Positions 24,507 to 33,845 of a stretch of DNA of 39,570 nucleotides are shown piece by piece. Position 1 is the stretch's first letter. Every line of letters begins with the position of its first letter. The stretch comes from an uncultured Schlesneria sp. (GTDB taxonomy: Bacteria > Planctomycetota > Planctomycetia > Planctomycetales > Planctomycetaceae): contig CAILLA010000263.1 of NCBI GenBank assembly GCA_903834925.1, positions 1 to 39,570 of the forward strand. The letters run 5' to 3'. Under the pieces are notes generated by a model. It saw nothing but the letters and a program-made list of their open reading frames with translations, was not told the DNA's origin and ran no database searches. Made by a program: the position numbers and the translations under genes.

Positions 24507-26657
24507 TTAGTGGACCGATGCGAACTCGTTGGAATTGAGTAATGCCCAGAAAAGATCCTGATATGCTTCGTTCAGATGTGGTTTACCATCGTGCGAAACC
24601 GATGCATCGCGAAGCATTTTTTTCATGGAAGAAAATTCGCTTGGGCTGGGCGGTCTCGACAGAGTTGCCAGACACAAGGACCGGATTTTTTCGGCCTCGG
24701 ATGACTTCTGTCGAACGATCTCACCCAGAAAACTTCCTGCCGAAGTATCAAGAGCCTTATCGATCAGCGGACCATTCATCAACGACAGGGCGTTGCCAAT
24801 CGAACCTTCGAACGCCATCTTTTCGTCGTTTTCATCAGTATGGAATGCCACCACGAACTGACGCAACCATTGCTGACGATTTCGTTCGGCCTGCGTCCAG
24901 TCGACGGCTCCTACCTGATGTGCTTTGGTCGCCGTCAGGAATGAATCATACGTCTGCTCGGCCGTCATCGGCTTGACGTACATCCTGCTGAAGGCTGGCA
25001 AGTCACCCAGCGAAGGGTCGTCATTCCGATTCGATTCCGAAAACCGACTGCTCAGTTGATACGGTTCCGACAGGCAAATCCAATGGATCAACTGCTTGAT
25101 GTCGTAACCGCTTCGCATGAATTGCTCGGACAACGACGCAAGTAATTCAGGATGACTGGCAGGCTCGTGCGGGCCCATGTCGTCGGCATTGCGAGTAAAC
25201 CCGATTCCGAAAAAGTGTTCCCACATTCGGTTGATGAAAGCGGCAGCAAGCTGGGGTTGCTCGCCAGTCGTCATCAGTCGAGCCAGTTCAGACCGGCGGT
25301 TTGTTTCTGGACTTGAATCAACGACTTTTCCGTCATAACGCGGATAGGCAACCTGCATCAGCCCGTTCTGTGTCTCAAAGTATGTTGGCCCTCCTGCATC
25401 ACGGGTCACGAGTTCGGTGAACCCTGATAACAAGCGCCCTGTATTCGGATCGCGTCGTTGACGATAAACGCTGGTGGTCTGCTGGAAAAAGCTATTCAAT
25501 TCCCAGAACGCAAGCTGCTTCGTCTTGTCATACGGATTGTTATGACATTGATTGCAATGGACCTGACGGCCAAGAAATAGCTTTGAACAAACAGCGGTCG
25601 CCGGTGTTGCGTCGTTATTGAGATGAGCGATCAGAAAATTGGTCGCTCCGTTTTCTGAGTTATTCCCCTCTGCAGAAATCAGGTCGGCGACAATCTGGTT
25701 CCAGGGTCGATTTCCGGCGAAGCTGACCCGCAGAAATTTCTCGAACGCCTCACGGTTGACCTGAGGATTCGATGATCGACCAATCAATAAATTCGTCCAT
25801 TTGGTTGTGAAGTTTCGAGCATAACCCGAATCGTTCAGCAGTTCATCGACCAGTGTTTCCCGCTTTTGTTCCCGCTTGTCTGCAAGAAACGCTTGCGCTT
25901 CGGACACTGTGGGGACTCGACCCATAATGTCGAGGTAGACTCGTCGTAACCATTCCGAATCGTCCGCTCGCGCCGATGGCAGCAGACTGAGTACATTCCA
26001 TCGCGTTTGAAGCTCGTCGTTAATGCGAGCAATTACTGTTTCGCTCGAAACCAGCGATGGCGACGGCGTGTCAGTCGTGAAAACATCGGGTTTCGGCTCT
26101 AGTACTGGTTTTGGCTCCTGCACTAACAATGAGTCACCGGAAGACCCCGCTTCATGCTCATTGACCGGTTGATCGATCGAAATGGGTGGTCCGTGCTTGC
26201 GCGGGATCGTCGAGCGAACCCTTTCCGTTGGAATCACGGCCGCAATGTTTTTTGAAACGGTTTCAGGAACAGTTACCACCGGCGGATTGACGGGAACGGG
26301 CTGTTGCCACACGACAAAAAACATGATTGCCAGGCAGGCGGTCAGGGCACCAATTGCCAGAGACATTCGCTGACCTGACCGCTTTTTTGACGCGGACGGA
26401 ACTGTGGGGGTTATCTCTTCAGGAGCGACGTAAACGGGCATTTCCTGAGACGAAAGTGGCTCAGGAGATCCCGCTCCGGCGGCGTCCCAGTACAGAGTGC
26501 CGTGCAGGTCCATGTACGTCAGGTACTGCCAACGTGCTTCCGACGATGTCAAAACCAAATGCTCCAGTCGAGACATCTGATCTGGCGTCAATCGGTCTTC
26601 GCATAATCCGTCGAGCAACAGTTGAAGCTCGGCCGGCGATTGTTGGACAGTGCTCAT
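24507..26657 (-). CDS. Anti-sigma-like N-terminus plus membrane helix fused to DUF1549/DUF1553
   Basis: 716 residues from ATG 26657, which overlaps the sigma-factor stop (ATGA). Residues 1-60 (ELQLLLDGLCEDRLTPDQMSRLEHLVL..., RWQYLTYMDLHGTLYWD) match the short N-terminal domain found in planctomycete proteins encoded beside ECF sigma factors, taken as anti-sigma. One helix lies at about 98-120 (MSLAIGALTACLAIMFFVVW). After a Pro/Val-rich linker come DUF1549 (from about 225; WLRRVYLDIMGRVPT, a CNQCHNNPYDK haem-like CxxCH motif) and DUF1553 (from about 440; ELARLMTTGEQPQLAAAFINRMWEHFFG to the end). The large part is outside the cytoplasm. Together with the sigma factor it would form a trans-membrane sensor-regulator; the signal is unknown. 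Confidence 0.88.
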   Translation of the reverse strand: MSTVQQSPAELQLLLDGLCEDRLTPDQMSRLEHLVLTSSEARWQYLTYMDLHGTLYWDAAGAGSPEPLSSQEMPVYVAPEEITPTVPSASKKRSGQRMSLAIGALTACLAIMFFVVWQQPVPVNPPVVTVPETVSKNIAAVIPTERVRSTIPRKHGPPISIDQPVNEHEAGSSGDSLLVQEPKPVLEPKPDVFTTDTPSPSLVSSETVIARINDELQTRWNVLSLLPSARADDSEWLRRVYLDIMGRVPTVSEAQAFLADKREQKRETLVDELLNDSGYARNFTTKWTNLLIGRSSNPQVNREAFEKFLRVSFAGNRPWNQIVADLISAEGNNSENGATNFLIAHLNNDATPATAVCSKLFLGRQVHCNQCHNNPYDKTKQLAFWELNSFFQQTTSVYRQRRDPNTGRLLSGFTELVTRDAGGPTYFETQNGLMQVAYPRYDGKVVDSSPETNRRSELARLMTTGEQPQLAAAFINRMWEHFFGIGFTRNADDMGPHEPASHPELLASLSEQFMRSGYDIKQLIHWICLSEPYQLSSRFSESNRNDDPSLGDLPAFSRMYVKPMTAEQTYDSFLTATKAHQVGAVDWTQAERNRQQWLRQFVVAFHTDENDEKMAFEGSIGNALSLMNGPLIDKALDTSAGSFLGEIVRQKSSEAEKIRSLCLATLSRPPSPSEFSSMKKMLRDASVSHDGKPHLNEAYQDLFWALLNSNEFASVH

Positions 26658-27208
26658 GATGGAGCCTCGGCAGTCAAACGCTGTTGAATGCAATCGAGCA
26701 ATGACCTTCGAATCCGGCCCAATGACTGGTATACGGAATTCGCCGGTCGCCCGATCTGCTCGGCCAAATGCTTACCTCTTTCTCCGGGTGCATAACGCTG
26801 CTGAATTAATTCTCGGTCTTTCGGACGTAATTTATTCAAGCAATCAGCCAGTGCCGCCCGACGCGTTTCCAGTTCCTCTGACCGCTCAAGACTTGCCTCG
26901 GCAACCGTCTCTAAAAACTCGTCGCTGAAAACCAGCTTTTCTCGCCGCTTACGAGTTCGATACTTCATCACCTCAAAATTTGCGATCTGACTGACCCACG
27001 CCAGAAAGTTTGTGCCCGGCTGAAATTTGGAACATTTACTCCAGATCACAACGTTCGTTTCTTGCAGGATCTCTTCGGCATCCACCGGATTGTGAACTTG
27101 CGACAAGATATACAGAAACAATCGCCGCTGATGATGGGTAAACAATTGAACGAACTCACTGCTGGGCGAGCTCTCGATTCGCTTTTCATCAGCAGCTTCA
27201 TCGGTCAC
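26654..27208 (-). CDS. ECF-type RNA polymerase sigma factor, Rhodopirellula/Verrucomicrobium family
   Basis: 184 residues with a GTG start at 27208. Region 2 (FVQLFTHHQRRLFLYILSQVHNPVDAEEILQETNVVIWSKCSKF, FLAWVSQIANFEVMKYRTRKRREKLVF) and region 4 (ALADCLNKLRPKDRELIQQRYAPGERGKHLAEQIGRPANSVYQSLGRIRRSLLDCI) are both intact. DVxxxxxxE is replaced by DAEEILQE, as usual in this group. It would direct RNA polymerase to a stress- or signal-specific promoter set. Its stop overlaps the next gene's ATG by 4 bases, so translation is coupled to the anti-sigma-like DUF1549 protein, the expected arrangement for a sigma/anti-sigma pair. Confidence 0.92.
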   Translation of the reverse strand: MTDEAADEKRIESSPSSEFVQLFTHHQRRLFLYILSQVHNPVDAEEILQETNVVIWSKCSKFQPGTNFLAWVSQIANFEVMKYRTRKRREKLVFSDEFLETVAEASLERSEELETRRAALADCLNKLRPKDRELIQQRYAPGERGKHLAEQIGRPANSVYQSLGRIRRSLLDCIQQRLTAEAPS

Positions 27209-27459
27209 GAAATCACCAAGGTTTAATCAGGTAGGGCAAGGCTCCAGCCGAACTACCGAGTGTCACTGGCGTGCGTCTTCGCTCGCCAGTGCTCTTGCTT
27301 ACCGGCGGCGAAAGAGAAGCCACTGACGGCTCAATGCCGCCGCCAGTGGAGCCAATTTTCCCAACTTTCTGTTTTCAGCGAGCGTCACAGGTGTCGTCGA
27401 AAGCGAGGGACCATTGCGGGTCCCCCGGCGATCTCGTTCACTGTCCGTTTCAGCAGAAA
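27209..27459. other. Intergenic region with two hairpins, diverged relative of the 192-bp element
   Basis: The gap between the sigma factor and the DUF1501 gene holds CACTGGCG...CGCCAGTG (27264-27291) and CCACTG...CAGTGG (27320-27349). The order hairpin, short spacer ending GAAGCCACTG, hairpin is the same as in the element at 31786-31977, so it is probably a diverged family member. I see no gene. Confidence 0.55.
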
Positions 27460-28764
27460 TCAGCCAATCAATTCTTGAATCGCTGTCCCGCCGTTTGCCA
27501 GTTTCATCGGGCGACCGTTCTTAGATTTGTGGACGATGTCCAGTGGGATACCCAACGCATGAGCAACCGTCGCCCAGACGTCACCAGGTTGATAGCTCTT
27601 GGAACTCGAAACCGAAATACCGTCCTTATCGGTTTCGCCAACAGCCAGTCCACCCTTCAGACCACCACCACCGATCATCACCGACCAGCTGTTTGCCCAG
27701 TGATCGCGACCGACGTCCTGATTGATACGTGGAGTACGAGCGAATTCGCCCATCCAGACCAGAACGACATCGTTCAACATCCCCCGCTGTTTCAAGTCAG
27801 ACGTCAGTGCGGCAATCCCGGCATCCAGAGCAGGAAGTCGCTGAGTCTTCAATGTCTGGAAGACGTTCGCATGCAAGTCCCAGCCACCGAAGTCAACTTC
27901 GACGAAGGGAACACCCGCTTCAACCAAACGGCGAGCCATCAACAGGCTGCGACCAAACTGTCCGCCGCCACCCATCATTCCACCCTGAGCCGGTGCGCCT
28001 GAGTAGGCGTCGAGAACTTCCTTCTTCTCTTCATTGATCTTGAAGGCGTCCATCTGCTTCGATTTCATCAGGTTGACTGCTTTGACATAGACGTCTTTAT
28101 GAGCTTGACCTGATTCACCGCGTTGCGAATGAATAAAGTTGTCTTCAACCGTTCCCAGCATTCGTAGCCGTTGATCCAAACGCTCAAGACCGACACTCCC
28201 TAAATCAGAGTTTTCGATCTGGCCGCTGCCGTTAACCAGGAATGGCGAATGGGTCATGCCAAGGAAACCAGGGCTCGATCCGCCGCCGCCGATCGAAATG
28301 AACGCAGGGATTTCAAGGTCTTTTCGCTTCGAACCCAGTTCATAGCTGACAACTGAACCAAACGCGGGGTGAACCACGGTTGGCGTTGGAACGTAGGATG
28401 TGTGCATATAGTAGCGACCGCGGCCGTGATCGGCTTCGCGAGTACTCATCGCGCGAATGACCGACAGATTGTCCATCACCTGGGCCGTCTTCGGCATGTG
28501 TTCGCTGATTTGCAGATCACCCTTGGTGTTGATCGGCTTGAATTCACCACCGTTCTTGGAATCGGGCTTCAGGTCCCAGATATCGATCGATGGAGGACCA
28601 CCGCTCATCCACATCAGAATACAGGCCTTCTGGCGTCTTTTGAGATCAGCCGCATTGGCTTTCACGTGCGAAATAAAATCGAGTGCGGGAAGCGTTGCAG
28701 CGCCGGCCGCGAGATGTCCCATGAAATGACGCCGAGACATACCCGATGGTGTAACAAGACTCAT
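27460..28764 (-). CDS. Tat-exported DUF1501-family protein
   Basis: 434 residues. ATG 28764 has GGAGCGAG upstream. A twin-arginine signal ([20 protein letters not shown], Arg11-Arg12) precedes the DUF1501 domain (PF07394), with [20 protein letters not shown] at the start and [32 protein letters not shown] near the C-terminus. The family is structurally related to sulfatase/alkaline-phosphatase enzymes by fold. In planctomycetes it is nearly always encoded next to a DUF1549/DUF1553 gene, as here (58 bases downstream of that gene's stop). Function is unsettled; an extracellular hydrolase in polysaccharide or sulfated-glycan use is often suggested. A Met/Gly-rich patch ([11 protein letters not shown]) lies in the middle. 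Confidence 0.92.
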   Translation of the reverse strand: MSLVTPSGMSRRHFMGHLAAGAATLPALDFISHVKANAADLKRRQKACILMWMSGGPPSIDIWDLKPDSKNGGEFKPINTKGDLQISEHMPKTAQVMDNLSVIRAMSTREADHGRGRYYMHTSYVPTPTVVHPAFGSVVSYELGSKRKDLEIPAFISIGGGGSSPGFLGMTHSPFLVNGSGQIENSDLGSVGLERLDQRLRMLGTVEDNFIHSQRGESGQAHKDVYVKAVNLMKSKQMDAFKINEEKKEVLDAYSGAPAQGGMMGGGGQFGRSLLMARRLVEAGVPFVEVDFGGWDLHANVFQTLKTQRLPALDAGIAALTSDLKQRGMLNDVVLVWMGEFARTPRINQDVGRDHWANSWSVMIGGGGLKGGLAVGETDKDGISVSSSKSYQPGDVWATVAHALGIPLDIVHKSKNGRPMKLANGGTAIQELIG

Positions 28765-28822
28765 AGCTCGCTCCAATGTTTTTAGGCCGACACAAGTAGA
28801 AGAAATTGACTGCCAGCGGCTG

Positions 28823-30505
28823 TCAGTGATTGATAATAAACTCGTTCGAATTCAACAAAGCCCAGAACAGATCCTGATAAACCGTCAGTGGATCGTGACT
28901 GTTATTCAGAAATTTTTGAGCCGCTCCCAGCTCAGGTCTGGTCGGCATCCGACCCAACGACGTCATGTAAAGTCGCTGAATCTTCTGATTTTCGCTCCCC
29001 TTACCGGTTAACAGATCGTGAAGATGACTTCCCGCTTTGACGCTGACGGCGTCCTGAACCAATGGGCCGTTCATCATCATCAAGGCCTGTGGGATTGTCC
29101 CATCAAAGGAACTCGATTCGCCACCGTCGTCCGTTCCGAATGCCTGGACGAACTTCTGCAACCATGCATGACGCTGTGATTCCGCCTGTTCCCAGCCTGA
29201 TCGGCCCGACTTATGAGCGTTCGTGGCAATGATCAGCGAATCATACAATTGCTCGGCACTCATTGGCTTAACATAGACATGTGTGAACAGCGCGGCTTCA
29301 CCGATTGCGGGATTGTCCCGAGCGTTCTTCTTCGTCGTACGACTTGTCAGATTGTACGGTTCGCTGTTGGCAATCCATCGCATGGCCTGCTTGCAGTCGT
29401 AACCGCTCTTCACAAATTCTTCGCTCAGTCGATCAAACAGAGCAGGGTGCGTTACAGGAATGTGCGTACTGATATCGTCGATTGGGTTGGTGAAACCGAA
29501 TCCGAAGAAATGAGCCCACAAGCGGTTGATGTAGGCCATGGCGATCATCGGCCGTTCACCCACTGTCATCAGTCGAGCCAATTCCTTGCGACGATCGGTC
29601 GATTCATCAGGATTGACTTCCGTCCCAAAATAAGCGGGATACGCAACCTTCATCAGCCCGCTTCGCTTTTCAAAGTAGACAGGTCCCGAGAAATTCTTTT
29701 CGACGATTTCAGAAAAGTCGTCGACCATCCGACCGGTCTTCTGATCAAACCTGCGATGATCAACCTTGGCCGTTTGTCGGAAGAAGCTGTTGAACTGCCA
29801 GAACTGATCCTGTTTCCAGTCATTGAACGGATGATCGTGGCATTGAGTGCATTGAACCTGCATCCCCATAAACAGTCGAGTCGTCTTGGCCGTCATCTGA
29901 GCGCCATCGTCCTGATCCTGCATCTGAGCGAGCAGAAAATTGGTCGCACCGTTTTCTTCGTAATGACCTTCAGCCGTTACGAGATCTGAAACAACGTCTT
30001 TCCAGGGACGATTCTTTCCGAACGCCTCGCGGAAAAATTTCTGCATCCCTTCGCGACTGACGCGACGAGGTGTCTGCTGTCCAATGCACAAATTGGTCCA
30101 GATCGTGGTCCAGTTCCGGACGTAGCCTGGGTCATCAAGCAGTCGTTCGATCAGCTTCGTCCGTTTGGCCTTGTCCTTATCCCCCAGAAATTTTTCGACG
30201 TCTTCCACGGCGGGAATGTGACCGACAATGTCGAGGTAAACCCGACGCATCCATTCCGCGTCATCCGCCACAGGAGAAGGATCAACTTCGTTGTCCTTCC
30301 AAGTCTGGCGAATCTGATTATTGATTTCCTGGATGATGACGTCTGATGAACCAGTGGTGAATGTTTCACTGGCACCGACGTTCACACCAGGCAGAGCCAG
30401 CGCCGCAGCGACGACCAATCCCGCTGAAACGATTGTCGGCCGACAAAACCGGGTCTGCAAACCCAGCCAGCCAGTGAAATTCATTTTCGTCATTCCGAGT
30501 ACCAT
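28823..30505 (-). CDS. DUF1549/DUF1553 family protein
   Basis: 560 residues. ATG 30505 has AGGAG 9 bases upstream. The frame extends upstream to 30685, but that extension has no strong start. A hydrophobic segment ([23 protein letters not shown]) at about 25-45 is a signal peptide or anchor. DUF1549 follows ([40 protein letters not shown] with CxxCH), then DUF1553 ([42 protein letters not shown] end). The layout matches the 24507-26657 protein without its anti-sigma N-terminus; the two are clear paralogues. It should be outside the cytoplasm, and CxxCH may bind haem c. The DUF1501 gene follows directly. Confidence 0.92.
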   Translation of the reverse strand: MVLGMTKMNFTGWLGLQTRFCRPTIVSAGLVVAAALALPGVNVGASETFTTGSSDVIIQEINNQIRQTWKDNEVDPSPVADDAEWMRRVYLDIVGHIPAVEDVEKFLGDKDKAKRTKLIERLLDDPGYVRNWTTIWTNLCIGQQTPRRVSREGMQKFFREAFGKNRPWKDVVSDLVTAEGHYEENGATNFLLAQMQDQDDGAQMTAKTTRLFMGMQVQCTQCHDHPFNDWKQDQFWQFNSFFRQTAKVDHRRFDQKTGRMVDDFSEIVEKNFSGPVYFEKRSGLMKVAYPAYFGTEVNPDESTDRRKELARLMTVGERPMIAMAYINRLWAHFFGFGFTNPIDDISTHIPVTHPALFDRLSEEFVKSGYDCKQAMRWIANSEPYNLTSRTTKKNARDNPAIGEAALFTHVYVKPMSAEQLYDSLIIATNAHKSGRSGWEQAESQRHAWLQKFVQAFGTDDGGESSSFDGTIPQALMMMNGPLVQDAVSVKAGSHLHDLLTGKGSENQKIQRLYMTSLGRMPTRPELGAAQKFLNNSHDPLTVYQDLFWALLNSNEFIINH

Positions 30506-30729
30506 GGCCTGCCACTCCTGTGCATCTCGCGTATCGAAGAAGATCCCGTTCGTAACTCGTTTCTGGATCGAAAAAACCAAGTTAAGAAGTATCCCCTGAA
30601 ATATTAACAACATCCAGCGAAAAAAAGTTCGTTGTGGAAGTCTTGGAAGTTTTTCAGAATCTGTCGAAAAACGACGTAAGGTCAATCAAATTATTGTCTT
30701 AAGGATTATGAGACGAAATAAATCACGTT
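30506..30729. other. AT-rich intergenic region upstream of the DUF1549 gene
   Basis: The 224 bases upstream of ATG 30505 are AT-rich and probably hold the promoter of the DUF1549-DUF1501 pair. I could not recognise -35/-10 boxes with confidence. Confidence 0.4.
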
Positions 30730-30999
30730 CTATTTTAGGGCAGACTCCTTTTCGTCTTCGTCTTCGGCAAATGGTTGGTTATTGTGGTTTATCTGGTTTG
30801 AGTCTACGACAAACTGCTCATTTGTGACGTCAATAATTGTAACCTGTGCGTTTGTGCCGGTACCCCACTGGATTCGGAAAAGTCCGCCTCCCTGGTTCTC
30901 AAGCTACGGCTTGCCGATTTCCGCTGGGCTTACGTCAATTTTTAACAAAACCCAAATTTCTCCAAAAAGTGTGGCGTGCTTCAGGCCTAAACGGAGCAT
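30730..30999 (-). pseudogene. Short gene remnant interrupted by one in-frame TAG
   Basis: From ATG 30999 the frame reads 31 residues (MLRLGLKHATLFGEIWVLLK to GKP), meets TAG at 30904-30906, and continues in the same frame for 57 residues to TAG at 30730-30732. The second part (GGGLFRIQWGTGTNAQVTII ... FVVDSNQ ... AEDEDEKESALK) reads like a real protein C-terminus. The TAG lies in a small palindrome (CAAGC TACG GCTTG, 30900-30913). No family is recognised. It may be one gene with a nonsense mutation, or two unrelated pieces. Confidence 0.4.
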
Positions 31000-31023
31000 G
31001 TATTCGGTGTGAGGCGAGAAACA

Positions 31024-31525
31024 TCAGCCTTCCCCACGAGGATCAAGAATCTCTGGCGTAGCGATCTTGACTGACTGACGTGTTGTCAGAGGCACTCACA
31101 AGTTTCCGGCGATGTCGGCGACGGCGATTCTCCGACCCGTCCATTTTCAATTGCCGCGCACTTTTTTCGGACTGGCGTACAAATCTTTTTTTAGACGGGC
31201 AAATGATGACGACCACCAGTTTTGAAGCCGAAACAAGTTCAATTGACCGAAATATGCGATAGACGCCCCGCTCGTCGAGTAAGACTGGATATGCCGTCGT
31301 CCATTTTTCAATCGCAAGTTTAGCGTCGGAGATACTCAGCTCTAAACCGTTCACGGCCAAAGGGCGAGTCGCCACGACCCAGAATTCGTAAAGAACTTGG
31401 GGCACCAAAACACATTCTTGGTTATCGATATCTAATCGTATTAGAGCTTCGGTAGCGACGGCGTACATTGTATGACCGCGATCACTGGCTCTTAACAAGG
31501 GATTCGTATCAAGCAAAACGGTCAT
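31024..31525 (-). pseudogene. PIN-domain (VapC-like) toxin with disrupted C-terminus
   Basis: The first 80 residues from ATG 31525 (TVLLDTNPLLRASDRGH, VLVPQVLYEFWVVATRPLAVNG) match a VapC-type PIN ribonuclease, with first catalytic Asp in LLDTN and Glu in LYEFW. After DERGVYR (near base 31257) the sequence stops resembling a PIN domain and this frame ends at 31043. A different frame ends with KIATPEILDPRGEG and TGA at 31024-31026, which looks like the original C-terminus. The part with the remaining acidic residues is replaced or lost, so it should be inactive. It overlaps the antitoxin stop by ATGA. Confidence 0.7.
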
Positions 31526-31782
31526 TCGCCGCATCCAACGTAAATGGATTCACGGCTATCGTCCATTTCCCCACGAGAGCCAGGTGACAGTTCAGCGATC
31601 TCTTTCAACAACGTTCGAAATTCTTCGTGATTGATTCGCCGTTGCGGTGGTGCGGCTTCCGCGAGTGAATCGTCGTTCGCAACCTCTTGAAGAAATGTAA
31701 TCAAGTCCTGCCCCGCCAATGCCGCCTTCCGATGAAGTGCAACAGCAATTTGATCTGGTACAGTGACGATTTCTGAATTCCC
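31522..31782 (-). pseudogene. VapB-like antitoxin fragment without its start
   Basis: The open frame (SEIVTVPDQIAVALHRKAAL, then AGQDLITFLQEVANDD and RINHEEFRTLLKEIAELS) runs from 31782 to the stop at 31522-31524 and precedes the PIN gene with ATGA overlap, the usual VapBC order. In-frame TAA at 31783-31785 marks the border with the repeat element at 31786, and no ATG or GTG lies between. The original start seems to have been removed by the element. A TTG at 31719 could allow a 65-residue product. The family (small helical or ribbon-helix-helix-type antitoxin) is inferred from position and size. Confidence 0.6.
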
Positions 31783-31785
31783 TTA

Positions 31786-31977
31786 GGGCAACGCCGTGAA
31801 GGAATTTTCTTCGAGAAAACAGGGGCTCGAACGAGATCTTGTGCCACTGAATGACCGTCTTCGGTCACTCAGTGTCTTACAATTGCTAGTTTACAGGTCG
31901 AAGCCACTGCGTCGGAGAAGACTCCGATGCAGTGGCACGTCACGTCGGTATCGTTTTGGCAAATCCTGGCGTTGCCC
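31786..31977. repeat. 192-bp MITE-like hairpin element, complete copy
   Basis: Ends are GGGCAACGCC (31786-31795) and its reverse complement GGCGTTGCCC (31968-31977). Inside are two near-perfect hairpins: 31845-31857 with 31862-31874 (12 of 13 pairs, 4-base loop) and 31903-31917 with 31922-31936 (14 of 15 pairs, 4-base loop). No coding frame is convincing. A second copy in inverted orientation starts at 39430. The sequence is too short to encode a transposase, so it would be mobilised in trans. Confidence 0.8.
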
Positions 31978-32006
31978 GTAGGGGCAAATGCCGATTAAAA
32001 TTCGAG

Positions 32007-33845
32007 TCAATTTGTAATGTCTGAAACCGTGCCAAGCGTCGCCAGATCGCGTACGGCCTGCTCTGTGTATAGCGAATAATATTGCTTGCGGGCTTTGAGC
32101 AATTCCTGGTGAGTTCCCGCTTCCTGAATCTGGCCTTTGTCGATGACGATGATCCGATCCGCCGCCTTGATCGTGGAAAGGCGATGAGCGATTACGAAAC
32201 TTGTGCGGCCTTTCAGCAGACGGCTTAGACCCTGTTGAATCAGGCGTTCGGTTTCTGTATCGATCGAGGATGTCGCTTCGTCCATGACCAGAAGACGAGG
32301 ATGTTTCAGTATGGCTCGTGCGAAGGAAACGAGTTGTTTCTGTCCGAGGCTTAGTTGATTGCCTCCTTCACCGACCTGGGTATCGTAACCTTTTTCGAGA
32401 TGCATGATGAAATCGTGAGCACCGGCATCCTGGGAAGCGGCTTCGATTTTGGCTTGTGTCGCGTCAAGTCGTCCGTAGCGGATGTTGTCGGCGATGGTGC
32501 CGCTGAACAAGTGCGGTTGCTGCAGCACGATCCCCAGATTCGATTGCAGCCAGTGTAAACTGCGATCCGTGTAATCGATGCCGTCGATCAGGATCTGTCC
32601 TTCGGTCGGCTCATAAAAGCGGCAAACCAGATTGACGATCGTTGATTTACCACCTCCGGTTGCGCCGACGAGTGCAATCGTTTCCCCGGGTTTCACAATC
32701 AATGAAAAATCTTGAATGATCTGGGGGCCGTTGCGGTAGCGAAAGCCAACATGGCGAAACTCGATCTGGCCGAGTTGATCAGGATGTCCATCGTTTCCTT
32801 GCTGGCGAAGTCGGGCGGCGACCGCATCCGTGTCGCGGACATCGGGAACGGCGTCGATTAGACCCATCACACGTTCAGCCGATGCCTGGGCCATCTGCAA
32901 TTCCGCAAACCAGGCCGAGATATCCTGTGCCGGCTGGAAAAAAAGTTGCGCATAATACATGAACATCACCATCTGGCCGATCGCCATGCCGCCAACAATC
33001 ACCTGGTGCCCGCCCACAACCAGTGCTGCCGAAATCGCCACACTTCCGAGTGTCAGCACCATAGGGAGATAGACTGCCGACAGAATCGCGTTACGGACAG
33101 AGTGCTCGTACATCTGCATCGTCAGGCGGTCGAAGTCGCGCAGGTTCTCTTCTTCTCGGACGAAGACCTTTGACGTTTTGACTCCCATGATCCCTTCGTT
33201 GTAAACGCCGGTGATCAGCGAATTCGTCTTTCGGACCAGCCGCGAGGTTCGCAGGATTCGTTTCTTGAAATAGACGCTGACAGCAAACAGCAGCGGCAGG
33301 ACCGCAAGCACGGCCATCGCAATCTTCCAACTGTAGTAAATCATCACCACGCTGACCGCAGACATCAACACGGTTCCCCAGATGAGGTCCATCACTCCCC
33401 AAGCGAGAATTACTGCCAGGCGCAAGCAATCGGAGGTCAACCGTGCCATCAGCCAGCCAGACGGCCGTGTGTCGTAGAAACTGAACGAGAGCTGCTGTAG
33501 CCGCTCGAACGCATCACGCCTGATGTCGTGACTGACGTGGGTCCGGATTTTGCCTGCACAGGTCACGAAGGCCCAGACGCAGGTACTTAACGAGATCGCC
33601 AGTCCACTGAAGGCGACCACATAGAATGTCAGATTGACCTGTCCGTGGTTGGTTTCGATATCGGTGATCAGGGTCCCTGTTAGCAACGGAAAGCCCAGGT
33701 CGCTCGCCGCCAGACCGAATGCGATGACGATGAATGCGATTACCGTGCTGCGATAATGCAGGGTGTACCGGATCAGCGTTTTCCATAAACGCAAATCGAG
33801 TTTCTGCTCTTTGAGGTCATCCTCATCGATGAAACCTCCACTCAT
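32007..33845 (-). CDS. ABC exporter half-transporter, subunit with consensus Walker B
   Basis: 612 residues from ATG 33845. Six membrane helices fill about residues 20-320 (ABC_membrane), followed by the nucleotide-binding domain (about 360-600). Walker A is GATGGGKST, the signature is LSLGQKQ (degenerate, normally LSGGQ), Walker B ends LLVMDEATSSID (catalytic Glu present) and the H-loop is VIAHRLS. It overlaps the partner gene by ATGA, so the two are made together and should form a heterodimer. Its Walker sites combine with the partner's intact LSGGQ to form the active ATP site. Substrate unknown; multidrug or lipid export is typical for this ABCB-like group. Confidence 0.94.
   Translation of the reverse strand: MSGGFIDEDDLKEQKLDLRLWKTLIRYTLHYRSTVIAFIVIAFGLAASDLGFPLLTGTLITDIETNHGQVNLTFYVVAFSGLAISLSTCVWAFVTCAGKIRTHVSHDIRRDAFERLQQLSFSFYDTRPSGWLMARLTSDCLRLAVILAWGVMDLIWGTVLMSAVSVVMIYYSWKIAMAVLAVLPLLFAVSVYFKKRILRTSRLVRKTNSLITGVYNEGIMGVKTSKVFVREEENLRDFDRLTMQMYEHSVRNAILSAVYLPMVLTLGSVAISAALVVGGHQVIVGGMAIGQMVMFMYYAQLFFQPAQDISAWFAELQMAQASAERVMGLIDAVPDVRDTDAVAARLRQQGNDGHPDQLGQIEFRHVGFRYRNGPQIIQDFSLIVKPGETIALVGATGGGKSTIVNLVCRFYEPTEGQILIDGIDYTDRSLHWLQSNLGIVLQQPHLFSGTIADNIRYGRLDATQAKIEAASQDAGAHDFIMHLEKGYDTQVGEGGNQLSLGQKQLVSFARAILKHPRLLVMDEATSSIDTETERLIQQGLSRLLKGRTSFVIAHRLSTIKAADRIIVIDKGQIQEAGTHQELLKARKQYYSLYTEQAVRDLATLGTVSDITN

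Noticed and set aside
27271-28002. A 243-codon plus-strand frame
   Set aside because: Runs through a hairpin-rich gap and then antisense to the DUF1501 gene.
30782-31012. A 76-codon plus-strand frame opposite the gene remnant
   Set aside because: No ribosome site and no family resemblance; the minus-strand reading is more protein-like.
31841-31936. Two strong hairpins considered as tRNA-like genes or Rho-independent terminators
   Set aside because: No cloverleaf or CCA-like features and no T-run; they recur inside a repeat element.
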